From assembly GCA_015264885.1 (NCBI GenBank), contig JABZYY010000005.1:1-29849 (forward strand): a stretch of 29,849 nt of DNA, read 5' to 3'. The DNA comes from Streptococcus sp. (GTDB lineage: Bacteria; Bacillota; Bacilli; Lactobacillales; Aerococcaceae). Below the pieces are notes generated by a model. It was not told the origin of the DNA, did not search any database, and saw nothing but the letters and a program-made list of their open reading frames with translations. Shown here in pieces: positions 14,778 to 24,243 of the stretch. A program made the translations under genes and the position numbers. How positions within the stretch are numbered: the stretch's first letter is position 1; each line of letters opens with the position of its first letter.

Positions 14778-15082
14778 CAATCTTCCCCCGGTCTCATAGG
14801 TCTCTTATACTTACTTTTTGATTCTTGTCGGATGATGGTATGTGGGGATTTGCGGCCCTTGTTTGAATTTCTGAAGAGCATTTGCATTTTTTCATCGTCG
14901 AAGAGTTCTAAGTTTTGATCAACGAAGTGACTCGCATCAGCTTTCCAATCCGAATGATAGTAATTAAATAATTCGGCCATAGCGACAGTTTTGTCGGTGG
15001 CGCTCCCTTTAAATTCAGGGTCTGTTACATCTGTTAAGTATTGTTGCATTTTTGCAATTCTATTTTTATCAAAATCTGCCAT
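14777..15082 (-). CDS. small protein of unknown function
   Basis: I do not recognise this 101-residue protein. It is soluble and has no signal or membrane segment. The first 70 residues are predicted helical and acidic (FDDEKMQML, DKTVAMAELFNYYHSDWKADAS); the last 30 are basic and probably flexible (NKGRKSPHTI, KSKYKRPMRPG). An AGAGG site lies 9 bases before the ATG and an extended -10 promoter further upstream, so it is likely a real gene transcribed alone. The stop codon overlaps the first bases of structured element B. It could bind nucleic acid through the basic tail, but that is only a guess. Confidence 0.75.
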   Translation of the reverse strand: MADFDKNRIAKMQQYLTDVTDPEFKGSATDKTVAMAELFNYYHSDWKADASHFVDQNLELFDDEKMQMLFRNSNKGRKSPHTIIRQESKSKYKRPMRPGED

Positions 15083-15105
15083 AACATTCGCCTCTTTTCA
15101 GTCCT

Positions 15106-15111
15106 ATTTTA
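15106..15111 (-). promoter_or_regulatory. extended -10 for the small unknown gene
   Basis: Minus strand TAAAAT preceded by TGC; the -35 region 17 bp upstream (TTTTAA) is weak. Confidence 0.5.
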
Positions 15112-15216
15112 GCATAGAAGACGTTTTCTTAAAAGAAATTTTTCAAAACTACTGTTCATTTTCATTTGAATGTTTTATACTATTACTTGTTAATTTTTTG
15201 AAGAGGAGGGTGTCTC

Positions 15217-16557
15217 ATGGCTAAAGATATGACGAGTGGGAAACCACTAAAATTGATTTGGAATTTTACAATCCCGCTATTAATTGGGAACTTATTCCAA
15301 CAATTATACAATATGGCGGATACCTTTATCGTAGGTCGAACCATTGGTGTGCAGGCGTTAGCTGCGGTTGGGTCTACTGGAAGTATTGTCTTTTTAATCA
15401 TCGGGTTTGCGACAGGGTTAACGGCTGGTCTTGCGATTCCATTAGCGCAACGGTTTGGTGCCAAGGATTATAAGGGCGTGAAACATAGCTTTTATGTTTC
15501 CATTTTAATTTCGATTGCTGTGGCGATTGCATTAACCGCACTGAGTATGATTTTCTGTCGCCAGATTCTAGAAATCATGCAGACACCATCTGAGATTATT
15601 GATGGAGCTTATGATTATTTAATTGTCATCTTTGGCGGTATTTTCTCCTCAATGGCTTATAATTTACTATCGAATATTTTCCGTTCGATTGGAGATGCGA
15701 AAACTCCTTTATATTTTCTAGTAATGGCGTGTGTGATGAATATTATTTTAGATATCGTCTTTATTGCTGTTTTTGGAATGGGAGTTGAAGGGGCAGGTTA
15801 TGCAACGGTTCTTTCGCAAATCTTCTCAGCAGTGGCCTGCGTTGTTTATATTTGGAATAAGATTCCAGTATTGCGCTTAACGAAGGAAGACCTTGTTGCA
15901 ACGAAACGAAATATAAGGGAACATTGTCGTATTTCATTCCCGATGGCTTTCCAAGCTTCGATTATTGCCATCGGAACGATTATGGTTCAAATTGCATTGA
16001 ATCAGTTAGGACCGACTTCGGTTGCGGCACACACAGCAGCACAAAAGATTGACCAGTTAGCGATTCTTCCCATGATGTCGTTTGGAGTCACGATGGCTAC
16101 CTATTCAGCACAAAACTTTGGGGCGAAGAAATACGATCGTATTTGGCTTGGTGTGCGTGAATGTATCAAATTATCATTGACATTTGCTATTGTGGTAGGG
16201 ATTATTTTAAATCTATTTAGTCCGATTCTTATTCGAGCCTTTGTCGGAGAGGGACATGAGGATGTTGTAGAGTTAGGACGACTATTCTTCCTTACGAACG
16301 GAACAACGTATAGTTTCCTTTCGCTATTATTTATTTACCGTTATACCTTACAAGGGGTGGGAAAAACATTTACACCGACCTTGGCTGGAATTATGGAACT
16401 CATTATGCGTTCTGTTGCGGCAGTGGTTCTTTCAAATATGTACGGCTTCGTCGGAGCAACTGTTGCCAACCCAATGGCGTGGTTTGGTTCGATGGTGCCT
16501 CTCATGATTGCGTATTATATCTTTAAAAACAAAGTTCAACATGGAGTAGAGCAGTAG
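15217..16557 (+). CDS. MATE family efflux transporter
   Basis: This 446-residue polytopic membrane protein has about 12 hydrophobic segments in two similar halves, the normal size for the MATE (multidrug and toxic compound extrusion) family. Its opening, PLLIGNLFQQLYNMADTFIV, is the typical MATE helix 1. The mid-protein SFPMAFQASIIAIGTIMV repeats that pattern at the start of half two. MATE proteins export cationic compounds or metabolites using Na+ or H+ gradients; the substrate cannot be told. GAGGAGGG precedes the ATG. It is divergent from the small unknown gene. A terminator hairpin overlaps its stop codon. Confidence 0.92.
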   Translation: MAKDMTSGKPLKLIWNFTIPLLIGNLFQQLYNMADTFIVGRTIGVQALAAVGSTGSIVFLIIGFATGLTAGLAIPLAQRFGAKDYKGVKHSFYVSILISIAVAIALTALSMIFCRQILEIMQTPSEIIDGAYDYLIVIFGGIFSSMAYNLLSNIFRSIGDAKTPLYFLVMACVMNIILDIVFIAVFGMGVEGAGYATVLSQIFSAVACVVYIWNKIPVLRLTKEDLVATKRNIREHCRISFPMAFQASIIAIGTIMVQIALNQLGPTSVAAHTAAQKIDQLAILPMMSFGVTMATYSAQNFGAKKYDRIWLGVRECIKLSLTFAIVVGIILNLFSPILIRAFVGEGHEDVVELGRLFFLTNGTTYSFLSLLFIYRYTLQGVGKTFTPTLAGIMELIMRSVAAVVLSNMYGFVGATVANPMAWFGSMVPLMIAYYIFKNKVQHGVEQ

Positions 16558-16580
16558 TATAAGCTACTGTTCTTTCTTTT
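16549..16580 (+). terminator. terminator overlapping the MATE stop codon
   Basis: A 9-bp stem with one G-U pair (16549-16557 with 16564-16572), 6-nt loop, followed by TTTCTTTT. The TAG stop is the end of the left arm. Confidence 0.75.
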
Positions 16581-16634
16581 GGAAATAAATGAAAATTATG
16601 AAAACACTTTTCGAATTTATTGTGAATTATTTAG

Positions 16635-16663
16635 TTGTAAATTTTACAAACTTATAGTAAAAT
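16635..16663 (+). promoter_or_regulatory. promoter of the first LPNTG protein
   Basis: TTGTAA (16635-16640), 17-bp spacer, TAAAAT (16658-16663), about 35 bases before the ATG. The -35 lies within a 15-base palindrome, TTGTAAATTTTACAA (16635-16649), a possible regulator site. Confidence 0.7.
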
Positions 16664-16698
16664 GATTCTAACTAAAGTGTTTATGGAGGAAAGATTGG

Positions 16699-18351
16699 AT
16701 GAAAAAAGAACAATCAATTCGTAAAATTGGAAAACTTATTTTAGCAATCTCATCATGTGGTGTTTTGTTAACAGCATTCCAAGCGGATAAATCTGTATTT
16801 GCTGAAGATGCAACGACTACAGAAGCGACTACAGCTGCTGCAGCAACAACAGAGGCTACAACAGAATCAACAACTGCAACAACTGCAACGACAGAAGCAA
16901 CAACTGCGGCTCCAACGCGTGCTGCTAAAGAAGTAAATGCAAAAGTAACAGGTACGATTAAAAACCATGATATTAAGAACTATGAATACTATACAGACGT
17001 AGATATCGCTGTTTCTTTAACAGATGACGATGTGAAAGAAGGCGACTACGTAACGATTACATTGGAAAATGTAGCGGTGTTAAATTCGTTAGATGGTAAA
17101 GATGTTATTTATGAAGGAAAGAAAATTGGGACCATTAAAATTGTATCCTTCGAAAACATTAATAAAGCTCGTCAAGGTTCGAACAACAAAGCTCAAATGG
17201 AACAAGCTGAATTGGAATCAACACGTGCTACATTAAAAATCACATTTACAAAAGCAGTTGAAGCGGTAAAACCTGATGTGTTGAAACAAGCACAGTTCAC
17301 AATTAAATCAGATAACGCTTATAACGGAGCTGTTATTGCGAATAAAGACTACACTTTAAATCAAGTGATTAAAGTGGGAGATTCTTCTGTAACAAGTACA
17401 GTGGATATTCCAAAAGTAGAGAAATTTGCAACTGAAACAAACTCTATTCACTTCACACCTTCGGGAAATACAATTAAGTTCAATGCAGATGGCTCATATG
17501 AAACGTCTACACAATTCCAAGTTCGTGGAAGTGAAGGAATGAAGGTTGGTTCAACTGTTGAACTAGAATTCAACGATGCTTCAGGAATTGAATGGAAAAC
17601 AAGTGGTGCTGACGCAATTAAAGTTGGCGATACACATCAAGCTTATTTCATCTTACCTGTATATAGTAATTACAGCGTAAACCAATACGGTGCTTATGTG
17701 TTCCCAACAGGTGTAGAACCAAAATTCAAAGTGACTTCTGTTAGTGCAAAGAAAATTACACTTGAAATGATTTCAGGAGATGTTCCTAAAGAATTAGGTG
17801 TATTCTTTGGTGTAGGGAAAAACCGAATTAATATCATCGACAAATCTAAAATTGATATCGAAAAAATGCAGTATGATGTCTCAACAGTGGCTACAGCTAC
17901 TATTGACGGTAAAGATTCTAAAGGAATCTATATCTATCGTATTATTAGTGACTCTACTAGTGCACAATTAGTATTGGATTCACTTGTGACAGATTATAAG
18001 GATATCGATACACAAGAATCAATTAAAGCAACAGACAAAGGTTGGAAAGATCCAGCAACTATCGATGGATATGAATTTGTAAGTACAGAAAAAGACCGTG
18101 AAGGAAATCGCATCCACTGGTACAGAAAAGTTGCACAACCAACAACAGCAGAAACAACAGCAGAAACAACAGCAGAAACAACAGCAGAAACAACAGTAGG
18201 TACAACAGCAGAAACAACAACTAGTACGCCAGAAGAACCAAAACAAGAAGAATTACCAAATACAGGAGCTACGGCTTCTCTAACTGGTGCAGCAATTGCA
18301 GCAATGTTAACAGGTTTTGGAGTATTAGGATTCAAGAAAAAAGAAGACTAA
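16699..18351 (+). CDS. LPNTG-anchored surface protein with YSIRK-like signal
   Basis: A 550-residue cell-wall protein. The N-terminus has QSIRKIGKLILAISSCGV, a variant of the YSIRK-G/S signal that directs secretion near the division site, with likely cleavage near VFA/ED (about residue 36). A Thr/Ala/Glu-rich low-complexity stretch follows (about 37-75), then about 330 residues of beta-rich adhesin-like sequence. Next is a module near 430-480 (TDYKDIDTQESI...GYEFVST...HWYRKV) that resembles MucBP-type domains. A TTAE repeat stalk, LPNTG at 519-523, a hydrophobic helix and KKKED complete the sorting signal for sortase A. GGAGGAAAG precedes the ATG. The ligand is unknown. There is no sortase gene in the window. 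Confidence 0.88.
   Translation: MKKEQSIRKIGKLILAISSCGVLLTAFQADKSVFAEDATTTEATTAAAATTEATTESTTATTATTEATTAAPTRAAKEVNAKVTGTIKNHDIKNYEYYTDVDIAVSLTDDDVKEGDYVTITLENVAVLNSLDGKDVIYEGKKIGTIKIVSFENINKARQGSNNKAQMEQAELESTRATLKITFTKAVEAVKPDVLKQAQFTIKSDNAYNGAVIANKDYTLNQVIKVGDSSVTSTVDIPKVEKFATETNSIHFTPSGNTIKFNADGSYETSTQFQVRGSEGMKVGSTVELEFNDASGIEWKTSGADAIKVGDTHQAYFILPVYSNYSVNQYGAYVFPTGVEPKFKVTSVSAKKITLEMISGDVPKELGVFFGVGKNRINIIDKSKIDIEKMQYDVSTVATATIDGKDSKGIYIYRIISDSTSAQLVLDSLVTDYKDIDTQESIKATDKGWKDPATIDGYEFVSTEKDREGNRIHWYRKVAQPTTAETTAETTAETTAETTVGTTAETTTSTPEEPKQEELPNTGATASLTGAAIAAMLTGFGVLGFKKKED
18148..18219 (+). repeat. six tandem 12-bp units encoding the TTAE stalk
   Basis: Four exact copies of GCAGAAACAACA are followed by one variant (GTAGGTACAACA) and one more exact copy. 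They encode the Ala-Glu-Thr-Thr stalk before the LPNTG motif. Units are multiples of three, so slippage would lengthen or shorten the stalk in frame. Confidence 0.9.
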
Positions 18352-18364
18352 AATCATAAGAGAT

Positions 18365-18398
18365 GAATGAGGGTGTATTGCATCCTCATTCTTTTTTT
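18365..18398 (+). terminator. terminator after the first LPNTG protein
   Basis: An 11-bp stem with one G-U pair, 5-nt loop, then seven T. The T-run runs into the fhs promoter region. Confidence 0.9.
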
Positions 18399-18412
18399 GC
18401 TTCAAATTATGG

Positions 18413-18418
18413 TATAAT
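18413..18418 (+). promoter_or_regulatory. extended -10 promoter of the fhs operon
   Basis: TATAAT preceded by TGG. No strong -35; that position falls in the T-tract of the preceding terminator. The ATG of fhs is 32 bases downstream. Confidence 0.65.
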
Positions 18419-18449
18419 AAAACGAATATGCATCAAGCGAGGTGACCTC

Positions 18450-20114
18450 ATGAAAACAGATATTAAAATTGCACAAGAAAACCAAATGCAACCCATCACG
18501 GTGATTGCCGAAAAGCTTTATTTAACACCTGATGAAGTGGAACCCTATGGAAAATACAAAGCCAAGATTGATAAGACTGATATTCATAACCCAGAGAATT
18601 TTGGGAAACTCATTTTAGTGACATCGATGAATCCAACTCCTGCTGGAGAAGGAAAGTCTACAGTAACAGTTGGGCTTGGGGACGCACTAACGGCTATTGG
18701 AAAGAAAACAGCCATTGCACTTCGTGAACCCTCTCTAGGACCAACGCTTGGGCTCAAAGGAGGAGCTACAGGTGGAGGTTATGCACAAGTTGTTCCGATG
18801 GAAGAAATCAATTTGCATTTCACAGGGGACATGCATGCCCTAACGACAGCAACAAATCTGTTATCCGCCATCATCGATAATCATATTCATCAAGGAAATG
18901 AATTAGAAATCGATCCTAACCGCATTATTTGGAAGCGAGCCGTGGACTTAAATGACCGAGCGTTGCGAGAAATTGAAATCGGACTGGGAGGTCCAGTGAA
19001 TGGAACACCGCGTAAAGACGGTTTTGATATTACGGTCGCAACCGAAATGATGGCGATTCTTTGCCTGGCGAGTGATTTAAGCGACTTGCAACGACGCGTT
19101 TCAAATATTCTCGTGGCGTATACAAAGTCAGGAGAACCTGTTACCGTGTTTGATTTAAGTGCGGAAGGTGCAATTACTGCGCTGCTTAAAGAGGCGATGA
19201 AGCCTAACCTTGTGCAGACATTGGAAGAAACACCAGCCATTGTTCATGGAGGACCATTTGCTAATATCGCGCACGGCTGTAATAGTGTCGTGGCGACGAG
19301 AATGGCATTGACGCTTGCAGACTATGTAGTGACCGAAGCGGGATTCGGGGCTGACCTTGGTGCACAGAAGTTCCTCGATATTAAAGTTCCTGTTCTTGGA
19401 AAACATCCAGATGCTGTGGTGCTTGTCGCAACGATTCGTTCGACGAAAATGCATGGTGGCGTTGCGCTTGATGAACTCGCACTTGGTGAGAATCTCGAGG
19501 CGGTTCGTGAAGGTTTCAAAAATGTACGAAAACATATCGAAAACGTACAAGCTTATGGCTTACCAGTTGTTGTAGCCTTAAATGAATTTTTAACAGATAC
19601 AAAAGATGAACAAGCCCTCTTTATGGAATTATGCCGTGAGATGGGCGTGACTTGTGTTCTTACGAGTGTGTGGGAACATGGAAGCCGGGGCGGTATCGCA
19701 CTAGCAGAGAAAGTGGTCGAATTATGTGAGAACAACGCTACTTTCCAACCAACTTACGATATGAGTGCGACAATCCAAGAAAAAGTCGAGACGATTGCGA
19801 AGAACGTTTATGGTGCGACAAACGTTCATTATTCAGACGAAGCCCTAACACAATTGAAGGAATTCGAAAAATTGGGATGGAACAATCTTAATGTGTGTAT
19901 TGCCAAAACACCATACTCATTCTCGGATAATGCGAAATTAAAAGGACGACCAACCGATTTCGATATTACGATTCGTTCTTTCGTCCCTAAGCTCGGTGCT
20001 GGATTTATTGTCGCATTAACGGGAACAGTTTTAACAATGCCGGGACTTCCTAAAATTCCGGCAGCACTTGGAATTAGTGTTGATGACAATGGGAAAATTC
20101 AAGGGTTATATTAA
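18450..20114 (+). CDS. fhs: formate-tetrahydrofolate ligase
   Basis: This enzyme makes 10-formyl-THF from formate, THF and ATP, feeding purine and initiator-tRNA formylation. The 554-residue length is standard. The phosphate-binding loop is TPAGEGKST (around residues 63-71, K69). Further family segments are [37 protein letters not shown] and [14 protein letters not shown]. The ATG at 18450 is used rather than one 29 codons upstream: the longer form would include the terminator, while GAGGTGA lies 6 bases before 18450. It heads a run of genes without internal terminators ending with ung, placing folate one-carbon supply beside thymidylate synthesis. Confidence 0.95.
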   Translation: MKTDIKIAQENQMQPITVIAEKLYLTPDEVEPYGKYKAKIDKTDIHNPENFGKLILVTSMNPTPAGEGKSTVTVGLGDALTAIGKKTAIALREPSLGPTLGLKGGATGGGYAQVVPMEEINLHFTGDMHALTTATNLLSAIIDNHIHQGNELEIDPNRIIWKRAVDLNDRALREIEIGLGGPVNGTPRKDGFDITVATEMMAILCLASDLSDLQRRVSNILVAYTKSGEPVTVFDLSAEGAITALLKEAMKPNLVQTLEETPAIVHGGPFANIAHGCNSVVATRMALTLADYVVTEAGFGADLGAQKFLDIKVPVLGKHPDAVVLVATIRSTKMHGGVALDELALGENLEAVREGFKNVRKHIENVQAYGLPVVVALNEFLTDTKDEQALFMELCREMGVTCVLTSVWEHGSRGGIALAEKVVELCENNATFQPTYDMSATIQEKVETIAKNVYGATNVHYSDEALTQLKEFEKLGWNNLNVCIAKTPYSFSDNAKLKGRPTDFDITIRSFVPKLGAGFIVALTGTVLTMPGLPKIPAALGISVDDNGKIQGLY

Positions 20115-20134
20115 GAGACTTGAAAGGAGTTTGC

Positions 20135-22024
20135 ATGAAAGATTTTAGAGTCGATCATTTGAAAAAATCTTATGGTGCGAAATCATTATTAGAAGATGTG
20201 TCCTTTATTATTAATGAAGGAGAACACGTAGGCTTAATCGGTCAAAACGGGACTGGGAAGAGTACATTATTATCCATTCTTGCAGGAGTTGATTTTGCCG
20301 AATCAGGAGACATCACAACGTCTAACGATTACAGAATTGGATATTTATCGCAGCAACCAGAATTGGATGATGAAGATACGATTTTCGAAGCTTTATATAA
20401 AGGCGACCATCCAACATTAAAAGTCGTTCATGACTTTGAAGAAGTGGTGGAACAATTACGAGAAAATCCAACGTCGGAAAGTCTTGCGAAACGATACAGT
20501 GTCTTAGAGCAAAAGATGAATGAAATCGATGGATGGCAAGTGGAAGTTCAAATCAAGACGATTCTTCAAAAGATGGGACTGACGGATATTCAGAAAAAAG
20601 TGGGCACACTATCTGGTGGTCAGAAGAAACGTGTGGGCCTTGCAAAAGTATTGATGGAAGAACCTGATTTACTATTGCTCGATGAACCAACGAACCATTT
20701 AGACCTAGAAGCCATCGAATGGTTAGAAGGATATTTAGCCAATTATAAAGGCGCGATGATGCTCGTGACTCACGACCGTTACTTCTTAGAACGTGCGGTA
20801 ACGCATATGTTTGAACTAGTGAATGGGCGAATCGAAGCTTACGAAGGAAATTATGAATCGTATCTAGAACAACGAAGCCAAAGAGAACAAATCGCGGCAC
20901 GCATGAGTCAGAAACAAAAAAGATTATATTTAAGTGAACTAGAATGGATGCGTCAAGGAGCACAGGCTCGTTCAACGAAGCAACAGGCTCGAATTCATCG
21001 TTTTGAAGCCTTAGAAAAAGAAGTGAAGCAGACGACTTCAAACGACAAGCTAGTGATGGAATTCGACCAAGCGCGTATCGGAAAACGTGTCTTCCAAATG
21101 GAAGATGTAAGTCTTTCGATTAATGGGCAATCCATCGTGAAGAATCTTGATTGGATTATTCAAAGTCAAGCGCGTATCGGGATTGCTGGGGTGAATGGTG
21201 TTGGAAAATCAACCTTCTTAAATGCCATTGCCGGCCAGATTCCATTTGATAGTGGCCAATTTGTTGTCGGTGAGACCGTTCGAATCGCGTACTATAAACA
21301 ACAAGATGAAGATATTCCAATGGATAAACAGCTAATCCAATATTTACGAGAAGAAGCGGAAGAGATTAAACGTGAAAACGGAGAAGTAGCATCGATTTCA
21401 GAATTACTCGAGACCTTCTTATTCCCAAGACATTTACATGGAGCGTATATCCATACCTTGTCTGGGGGAGAGAGAAGACGACTCTACTTACTTCGCTTAT
21501 TAATGACAAAACCAAATGTGTTATTATTAGACGAACCAACCAACGATTTGGATATCGATACATTAACCGTACTCGAAGACTTCTTAGAGTCATTTAATGG
21601 AGCGGTTCTTATTGTATCCCATGACCGTTACTTCTTAGATAAGACGGTCGAGCAATTATTTGTTATCCGAGGAAATGGACAAACTGAACTCTTCTATGGC
21701 TCGATGAGTGAGTATTTAGAACAAGAAAAATCACTAGCAAAAGTTGCAGTGGAAGCTCCTAAGGCGGAAGAACAAAAAGTGGAGGCACCAAAAGTTGCTC
21801 CGGCTAAGAAGATGACGTATCAAGAGAAGAAGGAATGGGAGACGATTGAAGGAACCATTCAAGAACTCGAAGAAAAACTGGAATTCTTGCAAGAGGAAAT
21901 GAGTGTCCATGCACAAGATTTTGCTAAACTTCAAGAATTACAAGAGGAACTAGACAAGACGGAAGAAGCGGCAAGTGCAGCTTACGAACGTTGGGAATAT
22001 TTAGCAGAATTAGCAGGGAATTAA
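20135..22024 (+). CDS. ABC-F family ATPase (Uup/YfmR-like)
   Basis: This 629-residue cytosolic protein has two ATP-binding cassettes and no membrane domain. Walker A motifs are [12 protein letters not shown] (33-44) and GVNGVGKST (from about 352); signatures are LSGGQKKR and LSGGERRR; Walker B motifs are [12 protein letters not shown] and [12 protein letters not shown]. An interdomain linker (about 240-300) with many Arg/Gln and a C-terminal coiled coil (from about 575, after an Ala/Pro/Lys-rich spacer) match Uup/YfmR. ABC-F proteins act on ribosomes, and YfmR-type members resolve stalled translation. The ATG at 20135 has AAAGGAG 6 bases before it. Antibiotic-resistance ABC-Fs look similar, but the C-terminal coil argues for a housekeeping one. 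Confidence 0.9.
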   Translation: MKDFRVDHLKKSYGAKSLLEDVSFIINEGEHVGLIGQNGTGKSTLLSILAGVDFAESGDITTSNDYRIGYLSQQPELDDEDTIFEALYKGDHPTLKVVHDFEEVVEQLRENPTSESLAKRYSVLEQKMNEIDGWQVEVQIKTILQKMGLTDIQKKVGTLSGGQKKRVGLAKVLMEEPDLLLLDEPTNHLDLEAIEWLEGYLANYKGAMMLVTHDRYFLERAVTHMFELVNGRIEAYEGNYESYLEQRSQREQIAARMSQKQKRLYLSELEWMRQGAQARSTKQQARIHRFEALEKEVKQTTSNDKLVMEFDQARIGKRVFQMEDVSLSINGQSIVKNLDWIIQSQARIGIAGVNGVGKSTFLNAIAGQIPFDSGQFVVGETVRIAYYKQQDEDIPMDKQLIQYLREEAEEIKRENGEVASISELLETFLFPRHLHGAYIHTLSGGERRRLYLLRLLMTKPNVLLLDEPTNDLDIDTLTVLEDFLESFNGAVLIVSHDRYFLDKTVEQLFVIRGNGQTELFYGSMSEYLEQEKSLAKVAVEAPKAEEQKVEAPKVAPAKKMTYQEKKEWETIEGTIQELEEKLEFLQEEMSVHAQDFAKLQELQEELDKTEEAASAAYERWEYLAELAGN

Positions 22025-22038
22025 AGAAAGGAACAGAT

Positions 22039-22986
22039 ATGACGAAACAATATAAAGACTTACTAAGAAAGATTTTAGAAGAAGGAACGATTAAAACAGA
22101 CCGTACTGGTACAGGCACAAAGAGTGTGTTCGGATACCAAATGCGTTTTGACTTGCAAAAAGGATTTCCACTGTTAACAACAAAACGTGTAGCGTTTGGT
22201 TTAATTAAGAGCGAGTTACTATGGTTCTTACACGGAGATACTAATATCAAATACTTATTAGAACATAACAACCACATTTGGGACGAATGGGCGTTTGAGC
22301 GTTATGTTTCTTCTCCTAAATACACTGGTCCTGATATGACAGACTTTGGACGTCGTTGCTTAGAAGACGAAGCGTTCAACGAAGTATACCAAGAAGTGAA
22401 GAAAGACTTCTGTGAGAAAATCTTAACGGATGATGCTTTTGCGGCAGAATTCGGTGAACTTGGAAATATTTATGGTTCCCAATGGCGTCACTGGAAAACA
22501 ACAAAAGGGGAAACGATTGACCAAATCGCAGACTTACTCAACTTATTGAAGAATTCTCCAGATTCACGTCGTATGATTGTTTCAGCATGGAATCCAGAAG
22601 ATGTGCCTAGCATGGCGCTTCCTCCATGCCACACAATGTTCCAATTTTACGTGGCTGATGGTAAATTAAGCTGCCAATTATACCAACGTAGTGCGGATGT
22701 GTTCCTAGGAGTGCCGTTCAATATTGCAAGTTACGCTTTATTAACACATTTAATCGCAAATGAAGTTGGTTTAGAAGTTGGCGAATTCGTTCATACTTTA
22801 GGCGATGCGCATATTTACTTAAACCATATGGAACAAGTAGAAACACAATTAGCGCGTGAAGAAAGAGAATTACCAACACTCGTATTAAAACATCCTGAAA
22901 AATCAATGTTTGAAATCGATGTAGATGATGTGATTGTGGAAGGATATAATCCACATCCAACGATTAAAGCACCGATTGCCGTGTAA
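22039..22986 (+). CDS. thyA: thymidylate synthase
   Basis: ThyA methylates dUMP to dTMP using 5,10-methylene-THF and releases dihydrofolate. The 315-residue chain includes the roughly 50-residue insertion known from Lactobacillus casei ThyA, explaining the larger size than the E. coli enzyme. C197 in [11 protein letters not shown] is the nucleophile. [11 protein letters not shown] contains the phosphate-binding Arg, and [20 protein letters not shown] is the family signature. The start at 22039 has AAAGGA upstream; a start 16 codons earlier would overlap the ABC-F gene. folA follows by 15 bases, the classical pair because DHFR recycles the dihydrofolate made here. Confidence 0.97.
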   Translation: MTKQYKDLLRKILEEGTIKTDRTGTGTKSVFGYQMRFDLQKGFPLLTTKRVAFGLIKSELLWFLHGDTNIKYLLEHNNHIWDEWAFERYVSSPKYTGPDMTDFGRRCLEDEAFNEVYQEVKKDFCEKILTDDAFAAEFGELGNIYGSQWRHWKTTKGETIDQIADLLNLLKNSPDSRRMIVSAWNPEDVPSMALPPCHTMFQFYVADGKLSCQLYQRSADVFLGVPFNIASYALLTHLIANEVGLEVGEFVHTLGDAHIYLNHMEQVETQLAREERELPTLVLKHPEKSMFEIDVDDVIVEGYNPHPTIKAPIAV

Positions 22987-23001
22987 TACTGGAGGAAACA
23001 G

Positions 23002-23499
23002 ATGTTAATTTATATTTGGGCTCAAGATGAACAAGGGCTTGTTGGAAAAGACAATACGCTTCCTTGGCGATTACCGAATGATTTGAAATTCTTTAAAGAA
23101 GTAACGATGGGACAAACCATTCTCATGGGACGTAAAACGTTTGAAGGGATGGGGAGTCGCTTGCTTCCAGGACGTCAAACCATTCTTCTTACAAGAAGTG
23201 ACGATTATGAAGTGCCAGGCGCTGAAGTCGTGACAGATGTAAAAGAGATTGTCGAAGATGCCAAACACGAGGACATTTATGTGTGCGGTGGTGCAGAAGT
23301 CTACCGTCTTCTAAAAGACCATGTGGAGCTGCTTTACTGCACAAGAATCCATCATACGTTTGAGGGAGATACGTATTTTCCAACGGATTTTCCGTGGGGC
23401 GATTTTATCAAAGTGAAATCACTCGAAGGAGAAGTGGACGAGAAAAATGTCTATCCACATACGTTTGAAATTTACGAGAGAAAAGAGGAAACTCTATGA
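23002..23499 (+). CDS. folA: dihydrofolate reductase
   Basis: Type I DHFR, 165 residues, reduces dihydrofolate to THF with NADPH and is the target of trimethoprim. Visible residues: W22 in LPWRLPND, acidic D27, GRKTFEGMG for NADPH, ILLTRS, and VCGGAEVYRLL for the cofactor loop. GGAGGAAA lies 5 bases before the ATG. The stop overlaps the start of ung by 4 bases (ATGA), so the two are translationally coupled. Nothing suggests a plasmid-borne resistance type. Confidence 0.97.
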   Translation: MLIYIWAQDEQGLVGKDNTLPWRLPNDLKFFKEVTMGQTILMGRKTFEGMGSRLLPGRQTILLTRSDDYEVPGAEVVTDVKEIVEDAKHEDIYVCGGAEVYRLLKDHVELLYCTRIHHTFEGDTYFPTDFPWGDFIKVKSLEGEVDEKNVYPHTFEIYERKEETL

Positions 23500-24152
23500 C
23501 AACGTGGCATGATGTTATTGGCGGGGAGAAGAATAAAGAATATTTTCATGCAGTACGTGCCTTTGAACAAAGCGAGCGAAATCATCATAAAGTGTTTCCA
23601 GCTGCAGAAAATGTCTTCAAAGCCTTGGAACTCACACCGTTTGATAACGTGAAAGTGGTTATTCTTGGACAAGATCCTTATCATGGTGACGGCCAAGCAC
23701 ATGGCCTTAGTTTCTCTGTGCAAAAAGGAATCGCCTTGCCACCTTCATTACTGAATATTTATAAGGAACTTGAAAGCGACCTTGGCATTCCTGTTGCAAA
23801 GAGTGGAGATTTAACCGCTTGGGCAAAACAAGGAGTGTTGCTTTTGAACACGGTATTAACGGTTCGTGCACACGAGGCGAATAGCCATCGTGGTCAAGGG
23901 TGGGAAACTTTTACCGATGCAGTCATTACTTCTCTTAATCAAAGTGACCATCCAATCGTCTTTGTATTGTGGGGGAAACCAGCACAATCGAAAGAGAAGC
24001 TGATTACCAATCCGAATCATTTGATTTTGAAGGCACCACATCCAAGTCCGTTGTCATCTTACCGCGGATTTTTTGGAAGTAAACCATTTAGTCAAATTAA
24101 TGATTTTTTAGAAAAAACAGGTCAAACGCCAATCGATTGGCGCGTAGAGTAA
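23496..24152 (+). CDS. ung: uracil-DNA glycosylase
   Basis: Family 1 UDG, 218 residues, removes uracil from DNA. Motif A GQDPYHG carries the catalytic D60; motif B is HPSPLS with H182, followed by RGFFGSKPFSQIN. Start codon overlaps the folA stop (ATGA). The linkage with thyA-folA is meaningful: when dTMP supply falls, dUTP rises and uracil enters DNA, so more Ung is needed. Final gene of the five-gene fhs operon, ended by a strong hairpin overlapping its stop codon. Confidence 0.97.
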   Translation: MTTWHDVIGGEKNKEYFHAVRAFEQSERNHHKVFPAAENVFKALELTPFDNVKVVILGQDPYHGDGQAHGLSFSVQKGIALPPSLLNIYKELESDLGIPVAKSGDLTAWAKQGVLLLNTVLTVRAHEANSHRGQGWETFTDAVITSLNQSDHPIVFVLWGKPAQSKEKLITNPNHLILKAPHPSPLSSYRGFFGSKPFSQINDFLEKTGQTPIDWRVE

Positions 24153-24183
24153 GTGGAAATTATTCCACTTGCTCTATTTTTTT
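24145..24183 (+). terminator. terminator of the fhs-ung operon
   Basis: A 14-bp stem with one G-U pair (24145-24158 with 24163-24176), 4-nt loop, seven T. The left arm contains the ung stop codon. Confidence 0.92.
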
Positions 24184-24211
24184 GCCTTTAGTATGAAGTT
24201 TGTGGTACGAT
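24182..24211 (+). promoter_or_regulatory. promoter of the second LPNTG protein
   Basis: TTGCCT (24182-24187), 18-bp spacer, TACGAT (24206-24211) with extended TGG. The ATG follows about 32 bases later with AGAAAGAAGG upstream. Confidence 0.5.
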
Positions 24212-24243
24212 AGTGAAAACGGTTAAAAGAAAGAAGGGTTTTT

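Noticed and set aside
17994..18335. Long minus-strand frames across the Thr-rich stalk (Val/Ser- or Cys-rich proteins)
   Set aside because: They are artefacts of ACA/GAA repeat DNA read on the other strand; similar frames appear at 25584-25893.
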